Made by a program: the position numbers and the translations under genes. A DNA stretch of 64,000 nucleotides from Rana temporaria. Its lineage: Eukaryota > Chordata > Amphibia > Anura > Ranidae. The notes under the pieces are model-generated. The model had not been told where the DNA came from, did no database searches, and worked only from the letters and a program-made list of their open reading frames with translations. Shown piece by piece: positions 20,840 to 33,275 of the stretch. The stretch is from assembly GCF_905171775.1 (NCBI RefSeq), contig NC_053499.1:86706052-86770051 (forward strand), read 5' to 3'. The stretch's first letter is position 1, and every line of letters begins with the position of its first letter.

Positions 20840-21214
20840 GGATGTTAAAGTGTCTTGCTGTGAGGAAAGGGGGGCGGAATCACTCCAGCAAACCCCCCTC
20901 CCCTGCTAAGACTGTTTACTGAAGTAGAAGTTTGAACACACCTGACCTGTATCACCATTGTCATTGGACAATTTAACCCACCCTGTTTCCCAAGGGTGGG
21001 AGGGATGTATTTTGAAGAGAAATGTGTTACCATGTGCAGATATAAAGATTCATTCCCTGTTTGAACCTCAAACAAGAGCTGTGTGTCTCGTTTCTGGGGG
21101 GGATTATTATCGGTCGTGTTCGTTTGCCTGATTGTGGAGTGTCGATAAGCTGTCTTGGGTGGAATGGAACATCGTGAACGGATTTAACCCCTGTCCCATT
21201 TGGGGTTCCGTTAC
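20840..21214 (+). repeat. LTR-like segment in the L1 3' UTR
   Basis: The stretch has promoter-like order. Direct duplicates of CTTGCTGTGA(T/G)GAAAGGGG lie near 20731 and 20851, followed by CATTGGACAATTTA (CCAAT-like, near 20960), GATATAAAG (TATA-like, near 21039), then TGTGTGTCTCG, ending near CCGTTACA at 21213. This resembles U3-R-U5 of a solo retroviral LTR. I could not define a TG start or a TSD, and no internal retroviral genes are present. It could instead be ordinary LINE 3' UTR. Confidence 0.35.
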
Positions 21215-21509
21215 ATACCTGATATCTTCTAAGTCTTCTAACCCTATATCCATCCCCCCCCCTCCCCCCAACTACCTAAGGGAGCGTACTACCCCATTAG
21301 TTAATCCACTGAGCGGACAGGCGAGAACAGAAGAGAGGAGGTGGCCGCACTTTACCCTTGTATCGATAATAGTGGTCACATGCCCTATATCGCCAATCCC
21401 CCTTAGAGCACCCATCAACCCCGCTCCCGCCGCAATAGGTGACAGCCACTTCTGTCGGGAGGGGGGGGGAGGAGGGGGGCGCGTTACCCTGGGGTCACTT
21501 CCTCAAGTG

Positions 21510-24500
21510 CCATCCTCATATGTTCCACACCGCCCTCTGCCACGGCCCCCATATGCTATTGAATTTCCCATGGTTCCCCTGTCTAGTAAAATATACTCTC
21601 TCATTTGAAATTGTTAGGTTCATAGTCGCTAACCAGTTATCTACCGACGGGGGCGTCTGCGCCTGCCATTTTTGGGCTATCGTTTTTTTTTATATATTTT
21701 TGGGGGATATTTATTATAGAAAAGGCACCTCAATATAGCTTCCAAGCTGCCCTTATATCTTCTATACACCCCAGAAGACAGGTTCTGGCCACTGGATTGA
21801 GGGATGTGCGAAATACCTCGTTTATCCTCTCTATTATTTCTACCCAATAGTCGTAAAGTTTGGGGCACTTCCAGACCATGTGAATTAGATCCCCTTTATC
21901 TTTGCATCTCGGGCATTCATTATTTTGTCTCCACCCCAGTTTAACCACTTGCCGACCGCGCACCGCATTTATACGTCCACAAGGTGGCTCTGCTGGGCGA
22001 GAGCACGTAATATGACGTCCTCTCTTCCAGCCGCCACTAGGGGGCGCACGCCCCCCCGCTCGCCCCCGACTCCCGTGCGTGTGCCCGGCAGGCACGATCG
22101 CCGCCGGGCACACGCGATCGCTCGGTACAGAGCGGGGACCGGGAGCTGTGTGTGTAAACACACAGCTCTCGGTCCTGTCAGCAGGGGAAATGCTGATCTT
22201 CGGTTCATACAATGTATGAACCGAGGATCAGTGTTTCCCCTAGTGAGGCCACCCCCCCCCACAGTAAGAACACACCCAGGCATACTTAACCCCTTCCCCG
22301 CCCCCTAGTGTTAACCCCTTCACTGCCAGTGGCATTTTTATAGTAATCCAATGCATTTTTATAGCACTGATCGCTATAAAAATGCCAATGGTCCCAAAAA
22401 TGTCCGCCATAATGTCGCAATACCGAAAAAAAAAAATCGCTGATCGCCGCCATTACTAGTAAAAAAAATATAATACAAATGACATAAAAATACCCCCTAT
22501 TTTGTAAACGCTATAACTTTTGCGCAAACCAATCAATAAACGCTTATTGCGATTTTTTTTTACGAAAAATATGTAGAAGAAAACGTATCGGCCTAAACTG
22601 AGGAAATTTTTTTTTTTTTTTTATATATTTTTGGGGGATATTTATTATAGCAAAATGTCAAAAATATTCTTTTTTTTCAAAATTGTTGCTCTATTTTTGT
22701 TTATAGCGCAAAAACTAAAAACCGCAGAGGTGATCAAATACCACCAAAAGAAAGCTCTATTTGTGGGGAAAAAAGGACGCCAATTTTGTTTGGGAGCCAC
22801 GTCGCACGACCGCGCAATTGTCTGTTAAAGCGACGCAGTCCCGAATCGCAAAAAGTACTCTGGTCTTTGGGCAGCAATATGGTCTGGGGGGTAAGTGGTT
22901 AAACATTTTATGCGGAGTATGATATACCCTATGCAATAAAAACAAATGGGACAGTCTTTGCGCAGGGGCGATTGAAACACAGGCGCATTGATGCAGAATT
23001 CTCTCCCACTGTTCAGATGATATTGTTCCCAGGTCTCTTTCCCACGCTTCTTTACTCTTGACTGGGCCCGCTCTGCTTATCGCTCTAGCACTCAAGCTGT
23101 TATATGTTGCTGTTATTAAGCCCTAATTACTTTGAGAAGGACGGAAATCTGAGTCCAAGCACAATTTAGTTCTAAAACAATTGTATGAATAGCATGGCGT
23201 ACCTGCAGATATTTGTAGAATGTTTTGTTGGGAATGTTAAATTCTCTTGTTAAATCTGAGAATGATTTTAGGGTGTTACCCTCAAACAGGTGCTTTAAAA
23301 CGAGTTATACCTTGACTCTTCCATTCTCTTGATTCTTCTATGCTTGTTATTTCCTGTAGATTATTGTTTTTCCATAGGGGGGAGAATTCTGTTTGGCCAC
23401 TATATCCCAATAAGGTCTTTATTGTATGCAATACTTTAATAGCCAATTTTATAGTTGGGAATTTATGGGGGAAATAATCTGCCTCTAGGGCTTCCACCAA
23501 CAATTTATGGGGATTACCCGTCAACATCAAGCGGCTAATAAAGCCGTCTCCCTCAGTGGTTCCACACCCTACCAGATGTTGCAATTGTGACAATAAAATA
23601 TAACTTTGGGTGTGGAACCGCCATACCCCCTTCTTTTACTGGTAGCTGGAGTGTTTGCAAGCTTATCCTGGCTTGGCCTCCCCTCCATATAAGTTCTCTA
23701 AATAGTGATTCTATGTTTTTGAACCATTTATATCCCAGCCATAAGGGTGCGTTATGGAGCAGGTATATTAATTGCGGTTGCCATATCATTTTGATTAAGT
23801 TGCATCGTCCTGCTACAGACAGGGGAAGTCTTTTCCAGATATCACATTTATTTTTCCACTTTAGTAACAGTGGATCAAGTGGCATATTGGGTAATATCTT
23901 TCGTTATCCAGATCCCTAGGTATTTAAGTTTTGTGACCACGCTTAATTGAGAAGTACTTGGCAGGAGCTGGAGATCGACTGGATCCAGTGGTAAAAAGGC
24001 AGATTTTTCCAAGTTAATTGTCAAACCTGAGAAATGACCGAAGTCATTTACCAGTTGTATCACTTTGTCTAGAGTGGTTTCAACATCCCACAGAAAGAAC
24101 AAAATGTCATCTGCAAATAGTGCAATCTTGTCTTCCCCTTGGTGTCTTCTAAACCCCATTATGTCCGACCTCGCCCTGGCCATTATTGCAAGTGGTTCCA
24201 TGGCGAGGGCGAACAGAGGACACCCCTGCCTCGTCCCTCGCTCCAGCTGAAAAAATTCCGATATCTCATTATTAATTTTAGCTCTTGGCTCGCTATATAG
24301 TAATTTAACCCATCTAACAAAGCGAGGCCCGAAGCCGAATTTCTCTAATACTTCCCATAAATATCTCCATTCAAGGCTATCGAATGCCTTAGCGGCATCA
24401 AGAGATAACACTGCTCTGGGCCTCACGTTATCGGTTGGTATTTCTATATTTAAAAAAGTTCTTCTTATATTAATAGTTGTTGCCCTGCCTGGTATAAACC

Positions 24501-26169
24501 CTGACTGATCTGGGTGGATAAGTTTGCTAATAAATCTATTTAAGCGAGTTGCTAAAATTTTGGCTAAGATCTTAACATCGGTAGGTAACAAAGAAATTGG
24601 GCGATAAGATGAGGGGAGCAATTTTTCTTTTTCCTCTTTATGAATCACTATGATAGTTGCTTCCATCATTGACCGGGGAAGAGTGCCTCCACTCTCAGCC
24701 CCCTCCAGGGCCTACAACAACTCTAGAAGCAAAATCTCGCCAAATTTCTTATACACCTCGATAGGTAGTCCATCCAGGCCAGGGGATTTCTGGTTTGACA
24801 TCGAGGTTACGGCTTGCTGAATTTCGCTTAACGTGATTGGTGCATCCAAGGCCTGTCTGTCCTCGTCTAGCAGGGTAGGGACTATTATTTTCTGAAAAAA
24901 CGATTCCATAGCTCCACTCCCAGCCCCCCCCCCCCTTTAGATTTATAGTTCTTTGTAATATTCACAAAACGTTTGTAAAACCACCTGGCCTTCCGTAGAT
25001 ATTTCTCCCCCTATTGTCTTTATTGCTGGAATATTTGACGGAGGGGAGTTAGTCCTACTGAGAAGGGATAACATCCGCCCTACCTTCTCTCCCTCACCAA
25101 ACTGGCACTGCCTTTGTAGAGTCCGTTTGTTCTCCGCACATTTCAAAGTAGCTGTTTTGTACTCTAGCTGTTTTGTCAACCATGCTTCCCGCATGGCTGG
25201 GGTGGGTTGCTCAATAAACCTTACTTCAGCTTGAGTGGTCTCACGGGCCAACTTGCCCTCTTGCTCTCTCCCTTCCCTTTTCACCCTGGCTACCTGCTGA
25301 ATTAGCAAGCCACGCAGAAAAGCTTTCATAGAATCCCAAACTATTTCCGTTGGAGCGGATCCTGTGTTAATATATACGAATTCTTTTAGTCTAGACATCA
25401 GGATCCCTGGGTCCCCAATCATCTCCAGCCAACCTGGATTAAATTTCCACTCATTACGGGAGACTTTAACTCCAATCTTTATTATTAGCACCAGAGGGGA
25501 ATGGTCCAAAACCCCTCTGGGGCCATAATAAATTTTCTTTACCAAGGACATTGCATCATCATTACCCACTGCCAGGTCTATTCTGGAAAGCGTATGGTGG
25601 GAGCTAGAATAGTATGAGTATTGGCGATCTTGTGGAAAGTAAGTTCTCCATATATCTCTCATTCCTATTTCCTCCAGGATTCGAGTCAGTCGCCCCTCAC
25701 TAGATCTTTTTCCCGGAGGAAATCTATCCAGGCTTCCATCTAACACCTCGTTATAGTCCCCTACAGCTATCACTGGAACCGCTGGTTAATCGAGTGTGAA
25801 TTCGAGGAGTTTGTTTAAAACGTTTAACTTAAATGGTGGGGGGATATACATATTAGCCAAAACGTATGGGCTGTTCTCAATTAGGCAAAAAAGAAATATA
25901 TATCAGCCTTGATCATCTAACTGGGATTCAGTGCAGGAAAACGTCACCCCCCTCCCCACCAAAATGCTTACCCCCCTTGAATAGGAGGAATGCACTGAGT
26001 GGAACTGGGCCTGAAATTTACGACTGTTCAGTAGTGGGACGGTGTCCTTGGTCAAGTGTGTCTCTTGTAGGCATAAGAGTCCCGGCATACCATCTTCCAG
26101 GAGTGACATGACTGATGTTCGCTTAATTGGGTCTCCCATACCTCGGACGTTCCAGGAAGTGATGGCCAA
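21510..26169 (-). pseudogene. L1/Tx1-like ORF2 (endonuclease-RT), broken
   Basis: The frame starts MAITSWNVRGMGDPIKR at 26169, the APE endonuclease N-terminus, followed by CLQETHLTKD, IAVGDYNEVLD and a DHSPLVLI block (catalytic Asp-His). The RT follows: SYRPISLLPTDVKILAK, PDQSGFIPGR, VLSLDAAKAFDSLEW (motif A), ERGTRQGCPL (motif B), IALFADDILF (FADD, motif C). A Cys/His knuckle follows, ECPRCKDKGDLIHMVWKCPK, and the frame ends in KFNSIWGPWQRAV. The APE endonuclease nicks DNA and the RT copies RNA at the nick. Frameshifts near 25770, 24910, 24700, 23880 and 23560 and the TTAA MITE inactivate it. Confidence 0.9.
21941..22902 (+). mobile_element. TTAA-flanked MITE, copy A (962 bp)
   Basis: It starts TTAACCACTTGCCGACCGCG and ends GGTAAGTGGTTAA, so it carries inverted CCACTT/AAGTGG ends inside TTAA. 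Removing it restores the ORF2 text KMF-K-LGWRQNNECPRCK. Internal features recur in the other copies: CACACAGCTC, TATAACTTTTGCGCAAACCA, ACGAAAAATATG and CAATTGTCTGTTAAAGCGAC. TTAA target use is typical of piggyBac and Kolobok; I cannot choose between them without an autonomous relative. Confidence 0.9.
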
Positions 26170-27681
26170 TAAACTATCCTACATCTAGACAGACTAACAT
26201 AATGGTAGGATACACAACTCTAGTCCAGCAGTATAGATATTTGACCAGCGCTCCTTTTACCATCCGGGTCCGCAAATCCCCTAGCCTCCCCTCCCTCGCC
26301 CCCCCTGCTTCCGCCATCACAGCTCTTGATTTAAGTAGTATACGCTTACTGACCCTCCCTCCCTACCCACCCCCTTCCTACCCCCCACCCCCCTTCTACC
26401 CCGCCCTACTGGGCACCCCTTGGGGACCTGTCCAATGACCTCTCTACTCTCCCTCATACACATCCTACAAACACGCGACCCTCCCTCCCTCTCCCCCCCT
26501 TATAAAACAAAATCAAAACAACCACCAAACCTAAAAAGGAAAAAGTAGTAACCAAACCCCTCCCCCTTAATAGTGTGATACCCCACACCTATACTAAGTC
26601 CCCTGGTGTACCACCAGGGGTCAGTGTACTTAATACATGAATAGTCATACAGTAATTTAAGAAAAACAAACATTGATTCAACGTGTCGACATTTGTGAGG
26701 GTAATCAGAAACGTGCCAATTACTTCTTTTGTGTTAGTGAAAATACCCCAGTGGGGTTTTAAGGTGAATATTTCTGTTTATCTGTCAAGTAATTCCCTCC
26801 AATAAAAAGACAAAAAGGAGAGAAAAAAAAAAAACACCCTCCCCCATCCCTTAATAATCCCTCCCTACCCCCATAAACATAGGGTGGAGTATTCAAATTT
26901 ACTTAATACCAAAAATAGTTACCGTACTCCTTTTTAGTTAATCTCTTGATAATAATCTTATCCTTAGGGCCCTAATACCAAGCTTCGTAAATCTATACAC
27001 CATGTCAACCCAATAAAACATGTGAGAAACAACAAAAAAAAAGAAGAAAAAAAAGGGGGGGACCCCATCATCGGTGTCACCCAATATCACTAGTATCGCT
27101 AAAGTGCAGAGTGCTAAAATGGAGAAGGGGAAAAATAAATAAATAAATAATTTAAAAAGAAAAAAAATAATAATTTAAATAAATAAAGAAGGGAGGGGGG
27201 GGGGGGAAGGGAAGGGAAGACCCCCCACCAAGGGGGAGATATGTTGACAAGCTTGATTTTTATAATACCAAAGAAAAAAAAAAAAAAAAAAAAGGGGGGA
27301 ACCCCCCTCCCCCAAAAAATCATGAGATACTGAGGGAGGATCAGTAGAGGCCTCAAAAACAACAGGTCATCCAGTCCTCTCGTGTTTTATTAAACCATCC
27401 ATGGCCATCGCCCTCTATTGGACTAGGCTCCAGTATAGTGTCTTTATTCTTTATTTCTTTAGGGAAACCATGTTTGAGCCTTTGAGCGTAGATTTGTCGG
27501 GCTGGTTTTCTTCTCTTTTTCCTTCCCCCTATCTGGACAGTCAGTGGTGTCAGGAATAGTGTCCCGGCCCCCAAGAAAAAATAAATAAAAATTTCCTTTA
27601 ATTAATTGGGCCTTGCTTGCTTTCATCATCCTCATTAGACCTAGCCCCCCTGTCACTAGGGAGCTATAGAGCTGATTTATT
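26170..27681 (-). other. 5' part of the L1: simple sequence and an unassigned frame
   Basis: This is the stretch between ORF2 and the 5' junction. It is mostly C-rich (26270-26520) and A- or G-rich (27030-27300) low-complexity sequence. Minus-strand frames around 27353-27689 (about 76 and 73 codons, sharing a KEIKNKDTILEPSPIEGDGH region) end at a stop near 27353. They could be the 3' end of a truncated ORF1, but no ORF1 domain is recognisable. Confidence 0.4.
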
Positions 27682-27694
27682 TGCATCATACATA

Positions 27695-28545
27695 TTAGGG
27701 GGAGTACAACTGGGGAAATCTGTAGTGGAGAAGGATCTGGGGGTTTTGGTTTAGATCATAAGCTCAATAATGGCATGCAATGCCAAGCTACGGTTTCCAA
27801 AGCGAGTCCTTTCTTGTATTAAGAGAGGTATGGACTCCAGAGAGAGAGAGAGATATATTTCCCCTGTACAAAATCATTAGTAAGACCTCATCTGGAATAT
27901 GCAGTTCAGTTTTGGGCCCCAGTTTTCAAAAAGGATATTGGGGAACTGTAGAAAGTGCAGAGAAGGGCAACCAAACTGATAAGAGGCATGGAGATCAGCT
28001 ATGAGGAAAGATTAGAGGAACTGAATTTATTCACTCTTGAGAAGAGGATATTAAGGGGGGGGGGATATGATCAACATGTACAAATATATAAAGGGTCCAT
28101 ATAGTGAACTTGGTGTTGAGTTTTTCACTTTACGGTCAACACAAAGGACAAGGGGGCACTCTTTACATCTAGAAAAAAGGAGATTTCACCTCCAAATACA
28201 GAAAGATTTCTTCACAGTAAGAGCTGGGAAAATGAGGAATAGACTCCCTGCAGAGGTGGTTCTGGCCAGCTCAGTAGATTGCTTTAAGAAAGGCCTGGAT
28301 TCTTTCCTAAATGTACATAATATAACTGGGTACCATTTATAGGTAAAGTTGATCTGGGGAATATCTGATTGGCTCAGGGGATCAGGAAGTAATTTTTTCC
28401 CCTGCTATAGCAAATAGGATCGTGCTCTGATGTTTTTTGTTTTGTTTTTGCCTTCCTCTGGATTAACTGTGGGTATATGGGATTGTATATTTTTTTTTAT
28501 GGTTGAACTTGTGTCTTTTTTCAGCCTAACTATGTAACTATATAT
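27695..28545 (+). pseudogene. CR1/L2-like LINE ORF2, piece 4 of 4, with 3' end
   Basis: After the L1 the LINE resumes with GLDHKLNNGMQCQATVS, then SLVRPHLEYAVQFWAPVFKK, KVQRRATKLIRGME and ERLEELNLFTLEKRI. It ends with MRNRLPAEVVLASSVDCFKK and FLNVHNITGYHL, stopping at about 28342. The 3' UTR contains ATTTTTTCCCCTGCTATAGC and TGCCTTCCTCTGGATTAACT and ends near TATGTAACTATA, the typical 3' end of this LINE group in frogs and fish. The RPHLEYA block is the thumb/C-terminal signature of CR1/L2 ORF2. Confidence 0.9.
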
Positions 28546-28567
28546 ACACACACAAGATGCTATGGTA

Positions 28568-28705
28568 GTTTCATGGAACCAGTACTCCCTGGTTTATGCT
28601 TTCCCTCCGGTCTCTCTCCTTCCACATTTGTTGCGCAGGATTCAGAGAGTGAGTTCCAGTCATTCTGGTGGCACCAGCCTGGCCCAGATTCCCGGAGATT
28701 GTGAG
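28568..28705 (+). pseudogene. DIRS RNase H-downstream fragment (copy 2, part a)
   Basis: The plus frame reads NQYSLVYAFPPVSLLPHLLR, then RIQRVSSSHS and LAQIP. It matches HPFSLLYAFPPLQMLLRRIR in the complete DIRS near 45.2 kb. The match stops at about 28705 and resumes at about 35690 in the same orientation, so a CT-rich repeat separates the two. Confidence 0.75.
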
Positions 28706-29066
28706 ACAAACAATAGACTGGCCACGAACACTTCCACACACTTTTCTCATACGATTCCTTATCTAAGGTTCTGAACAATATTATATATATGTACGAACAT
28801 TTTATAGTGTCACTCTACTTTTATACAAGGATTCTTCACTAATAAATCCTTTTAAAAATCCCTCCACACCTTCACATTTCCTACACACCGTCACATTTAT
28901 CTGGCTCAGGGTTCTTTCTACCTTGTTAACCATTGACACACCTGTTCACACGCATGCATTAGTTCATCAACACATATTCCATACACACGCACAATCCAGC
29001 ATGACAATGTTACCCACACTTCATCACATATATTTACACTTGTTTTATTCACCCATACATACACTT
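28706..29066 (+). repeat. CT-rich interspersed repeat, left part
   Basis: Pyrimidine- and AC-rich sequence without coding capacity interrupts DIRS copy 2. It continues at 35201-35690 beyond the L1 that was inserted into it. No terminal repeats or TSD were recognised. Confidence 0.5.
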
Positions 29067-29592
29067 TTCTATTTCTTCATTTTTTTTTATATAATCTTTA
29101 TTTTCAAAAAAGTTTTTGCATAGGAAAAACAGACATACAAACGTATTGTCGGCCAACATGGCCCAGCAAATGGAATACAGGAAATGTAACAATCCCCTTG
29201 CATGTCAATAGGGATCCTGTCCCGGGCTGTCAAACGAAGCATATGTGGCAAAGAGCACCTCTAGGGCATGCCTATACCTGGAAGTGCGGCCTGGGGAGTA
29301 GTGAACATCATATGCGGGACATGTTCTGAGCTATTACCATAGTGGATCTACCCACCCGCACCACCTAAGCACACCCCGGTAGGAGGGAAGTTCCTCCATC
29401 CGTCAGGATAATCAAAACAAGCCTCTGCGCCTCGGACCCACATGCCATGGGGGAACTAAGGAAGGGAAAAACAAAAAGGGGGACTCATACAGTAAGGGAG
29501 GGGTAAGGGGAGAGGGGGAGGGGGTAACTTCCGGTACATGTGCATCAACATCAAAAAGACATTAAGTAAACTATAGTGTTTCCATTATGGCT

Positions 29593-32500
29593 CTAACAGC
29601 CCACTGCAGCATCAGGGTCCCCAGCGGCACTCCCCCCTCCTGCACTGGGCCCCCTTCCAGAGGGGAACACCCCCTGGGGGGGCCCAGGCACAGGCAGCTC
29701 CTCAGGTCCCACATAGTATATCCAAGTCGCCCATATCGAATAGAATTTATCATATTTGTCTTTGCACTGCGCCATCCACTTCTCTGCCACCATAATTTTG
29801 ATCACCATGCTCACCCACTCCGAGTGGGTCGGTATTGTAGGCGTCTTCCAATGTATCGGAATCAGCCGTCTGGCCGCATTGAGCAAATGAGGCAGTGCAG
29901 ACTTGCAATATTGACTAACCGGAACCGTAGGGAAGTGAAGCAGGGACTCCAAGGGAGAGTCCGGAAGCGCCACATCCAAAATCAATTTGATCTGGGCATG
30001 GACATCTTGCCAGAAGGGGCGCAGTTTGGGGCATTCCCACCAAATGTGCAGGAAGGTGCCCCTCTGGCCGCACTCCCGCCAACATGCATCTGAAAGAGAG
30101 GGGTACATCTGAGCAAGTCTAGTTGGGACCCTATACCATCTGGTGAGCACCTTATAGCTATTTTCTTGCATCCTTGTATCAACCGTGCTCGAGTGCGTTA
30201 GTCTATATATGTGGTCCAGCTGCGGCTTAGTGAAGTTGTGCTGCAGGTCTCTCTCCCACTCCCTTATAAACCTAGGCTTCCCATCCTCCCATAGGGAGTG
30301 TATCAGGGCATATAGCACTGAGATGGCATGGGGAACAGCCTCCTGGGACATACAGAGGCACTCGAAGGGGGACGCCTGTGTTGGTGACCTGACCCCCTGG
30401 GGTAGAGTTGTGAGAAAATGGCTGAGTTGCCGATAGCGCCACTCATCCATTAGGAAAGGACCATATTGCTCCCTCAGCGTAGCCAGGGACAGCAACCCCC
30501 CGGTCCTGGACAAATCTCCCGCACCTGGACTCCCCATCCGCCGCCCACGTCCGAAAAAAGGATGGGTGTTCCCCGGGAGCGAACCAAGGGAAGCCCCCCA
30601 GGGGTGCCAGCGGGGAAGTCGGCAAAGCAAGCCTCCCCGTCTTATTTAAGGCATCCCAGATCGCTAGAGCATGGACGGCAAAAGGGGACACCAGCCCCGA
30701 CAAACCCCTGTGTTCTCCAGGCACCCACGGGGCGTGGGATAGGTTACGCCCCGCCAGGAACTTGTCCAAGGGCACCCACACCTTGTGCTGGACACCATGG
30801 TACCAGTCCAAAATGCGTTGAAGGGCTATCGATTCGTAGTACCTCCTAACCACAGGGACCCCCAACCCACCTGCAGATTTAGGGCGTTGCAGAATGCGAA
30901 GGGCCAACCGGGGGCACTTCCCACTCCAGATATATTGGATGAATAGACTGTTGAGGCTTGAGAAGAAGGCCCTGGGCAGGGCAATCGGGACCATCTGTAG
31001 GAGAAACAAAATTCTGGGGAGCACATTCATTTTCAGCACACTGACCCGGCCCATCCATTAGAAGGCCGCCTTATCCCACCTCTTTAGGTCCACCCTGATG
31101 GTCGAGAGCAGCGGAGCGTAATTACACTCGTACAACTGGGCGCAGCTCACTGGTAGATGAACTCCTAAATACTTCAGGGACGACTGGCACCATGTGAATG
31201 AGAAAGCAGCCTGCAGTTGCGCACGCAATTCCGGGGGAATGGTCAGAGATAGGATCTCAGACTTGGCATAGTTTATCTTAAAATTAGATAAGAGGTTAAA
31301 CTCTGCCAGCTCTGCCATGATGTTAGGCAGGGACAACAGAGGTTCAGACACGTAGAACAACACGTCGTCCGCATAGGCGGACAACTTATGTTCCCTCGGG
31401 CCAACTGTAAAACCCCTGATATTGCTATTGAGGCGAATCCGGCTGAGCAGCGGCTCAAGCGTCAAAGCAAACACAAGGGGTGATAGCGGGCATCCCTGCC
31501 GTGTCCCATTGCTAATCGGAAAGGGTCCAATAGCAGGCCGTTCACCTTAACTCTGGCGGATGGGGAGCTATACAGAGGATATCCAGGCCAGCATATTAGG
31601 CCCCAGGCCAAGTGTGGTCAAAACTATTGTTATATACGTCCAGTCCACCCGGTCAAATGCCTTCTCGGCATCAGTCGAAAGCAAAAAGACACGGTTGTGG
31701 GGCCGCCTGCGGACTACACCCAGTGATTCAGCTGGAGGTGCCCTATTCGCAATTGTCTCTCGCTTCCCTGCCCATTAACAAAGCAGTTTGGTCCGGGTGG
31801 ACAACAGACGGGTGTAAGTACCCGGCTTAAGCCTATTGGCCAATATTTTGGCCAAAATCTTAACGTCGGTGTTCAGAAGCGATATGGGCCTATAGCTACC
31901 CGGGTAAGGAGTGGGTCCTTCCTTCTTTCGGCAAGACCGAAATATGGGCCAGCAGCGCCTCAGGTGGCATAGCCGTGCCGGAGTGCCAGCGCCGTAAAGT
32001 ACTTGCACATAGGTCCCGACAGTTCCTCTAGATATTTTTTATAATAGGTATTAGTATAGGCCGTCAGGGCCAGGGCTCTTCCGTAGGGAGATCCTTCACT
32101 ACCCGCCCGAATCTCAGCGACGGTAATAGGGGCATCAAGTTGTTTGCCCACAGAGGCTTCCTCCAACAGTGGGAATTGTGCCTCCTCCAGGTATTGGTGT
32201 ATTCTAGCGGCCCGTTGCGATTCAGATAGGCCAGGCAGGCGTATCAGGTAGGTGATAAAGCTGGGCATAGAATCCCGGAACGCCGCTGCTATCTTAGACG
32301 AATGAAACCACCAACGCGCCCGTCGCAGATTTTTAAATTTGTGTACATGTCCCGCACTCCCGTTGGACCTCTAAGGGCCAGCGCCAACATCCTTCCACAT
32401 TTATTACCGAATTCGTAGAATTTGTGGGTCATATAGCGCAACGTGTTTTCTGCAAAGTACATGGAGATAGTATCGGAGACCTGTTTTTGGGCAACTGCAT

Positions 32501-33275
32501 CGTCCTAGAATGCCATCATTCAAGCGCCATGACCATGTCCGTGCCTCCAGCCGAAAGGGGACGCAGGGAGATGACACCGGCGCGTGGTCGAAAATGGTGA
32601 TGGAGCCAATAGAAGCCCCAGTCAAAGGTCCAGGGAGAACTGATCCATCAATAGAAGATCAATGCGCGTATATACATCGTGCGTGGCCGAGAAATAGCTA
32701 TAGTCCCTGACGTTGGGCGCAGCAGTCTCCCAGCAGTCCACCAAATGGTGGGCCTGCAGAGACTTCCGGGTAGCGCTTCAAAAAGGCAAATGAGTGTCCC
32801 GAGCGACCGGAGGACGTGTCCACCCTGGGAATCCGGGCATCGTAAAGTCCCCCCCCCCAGGATGAGGTGTCCATCCCGGAAGGTAAGCAGTGATTCCAAA
32901 ACAGAGTCGAGAAAATAAATCTGACCACTGTTCGGGGCATAAAGTGTAGCGAGGGTTTATTTGCGGCCGGAGATGGAGCCCTTAACAAAAGCGAAGCGGC
33001 CATTGGGGTCTAGTTTTTGGTCCTCAATAATGAAGGGGCAATTTTTGTGAATCGCAATGGCCACCCCCCCCGATTTAGTTTGGGGGGGAATTGCCAAGGA
33101 ACCACAGGGGGTAGAGGTGGGTGGGAAGGCGGGGGACCGAGTCAGTGCGGAAATGTGTCTCCTGCAAAAAAAGAACATGTGCCCCCATGCGTTTCATCTC
33201 AAGCCACAACTTACTGCGTTTCATAGGTGAGCCCAGGCCGCGAACGTTATAGGATACGACTTTCACATCAGCCAT
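29593..33275 (-). pseudogene. L1/Tx1-like ORF2 (endonuclease-RT), broken
   Basis: ORF2 starts MADVKVVSYNVRGLGSPMKR at 33275 (APE endonuclease) with FLQETHFRTDS. RT pieces follow: SYRPISLLNTDVKILAKIL (about 31890), then FALTLEPLLSRI and HKLSAYADDVLFYVSE (YADD, motif C, about 31375), and MNVLPRILFLLQMVPIA. The C-terminal knuckle is CWRECGQRGTFLHIWWECPK near 30050, and the tail reads PIHWKTPTIPTHSEWVSMVI. The endonuclease middle (about 32300-33000) and RT motif A are heavily scrambled by frameshifts. It is not functional. Confidence 0.88.

Larger units (their letters stand above)
20438..27681 (-). mobile_element. L1/Tx1-like LINE with nested TTAA MITE
   Basis: The 13-bp duplication TGCATCATACATA (20425-20437, 27682-27694) bounds the insert, with T-rich text at the left end marking the 3' tail of a minus-strand insertion. 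ORF2 runs from 26169 to about 21510 in broken frames. A 962-bp TTAA MITE (21941-22902) lies inside its C-terminal part, and an LTR-like segment occupies part of the 3' UTR. Upstream of ORF2 (26170-27680) is C-rich and A-rich simple sequence plus an unassigned frame; no convincing ORF1 was recognised. The insert splits the CR1/L2 LINE. Confidence 0.9.

Noticed and set aside
20840..21214. Full endogenous retrovirus
   Set aside because: Only an LTR-like stretch is seen; no gag, protease, polymerase or envelope-type reading frame occurs nearby.
21925..22308. Frames of 104-160 codons on both strands near 22 kb
   Set aside because: They fall in the GC-rich part of a TTAA MITE; the real ORF2 text resumes only outside 21941-22902.
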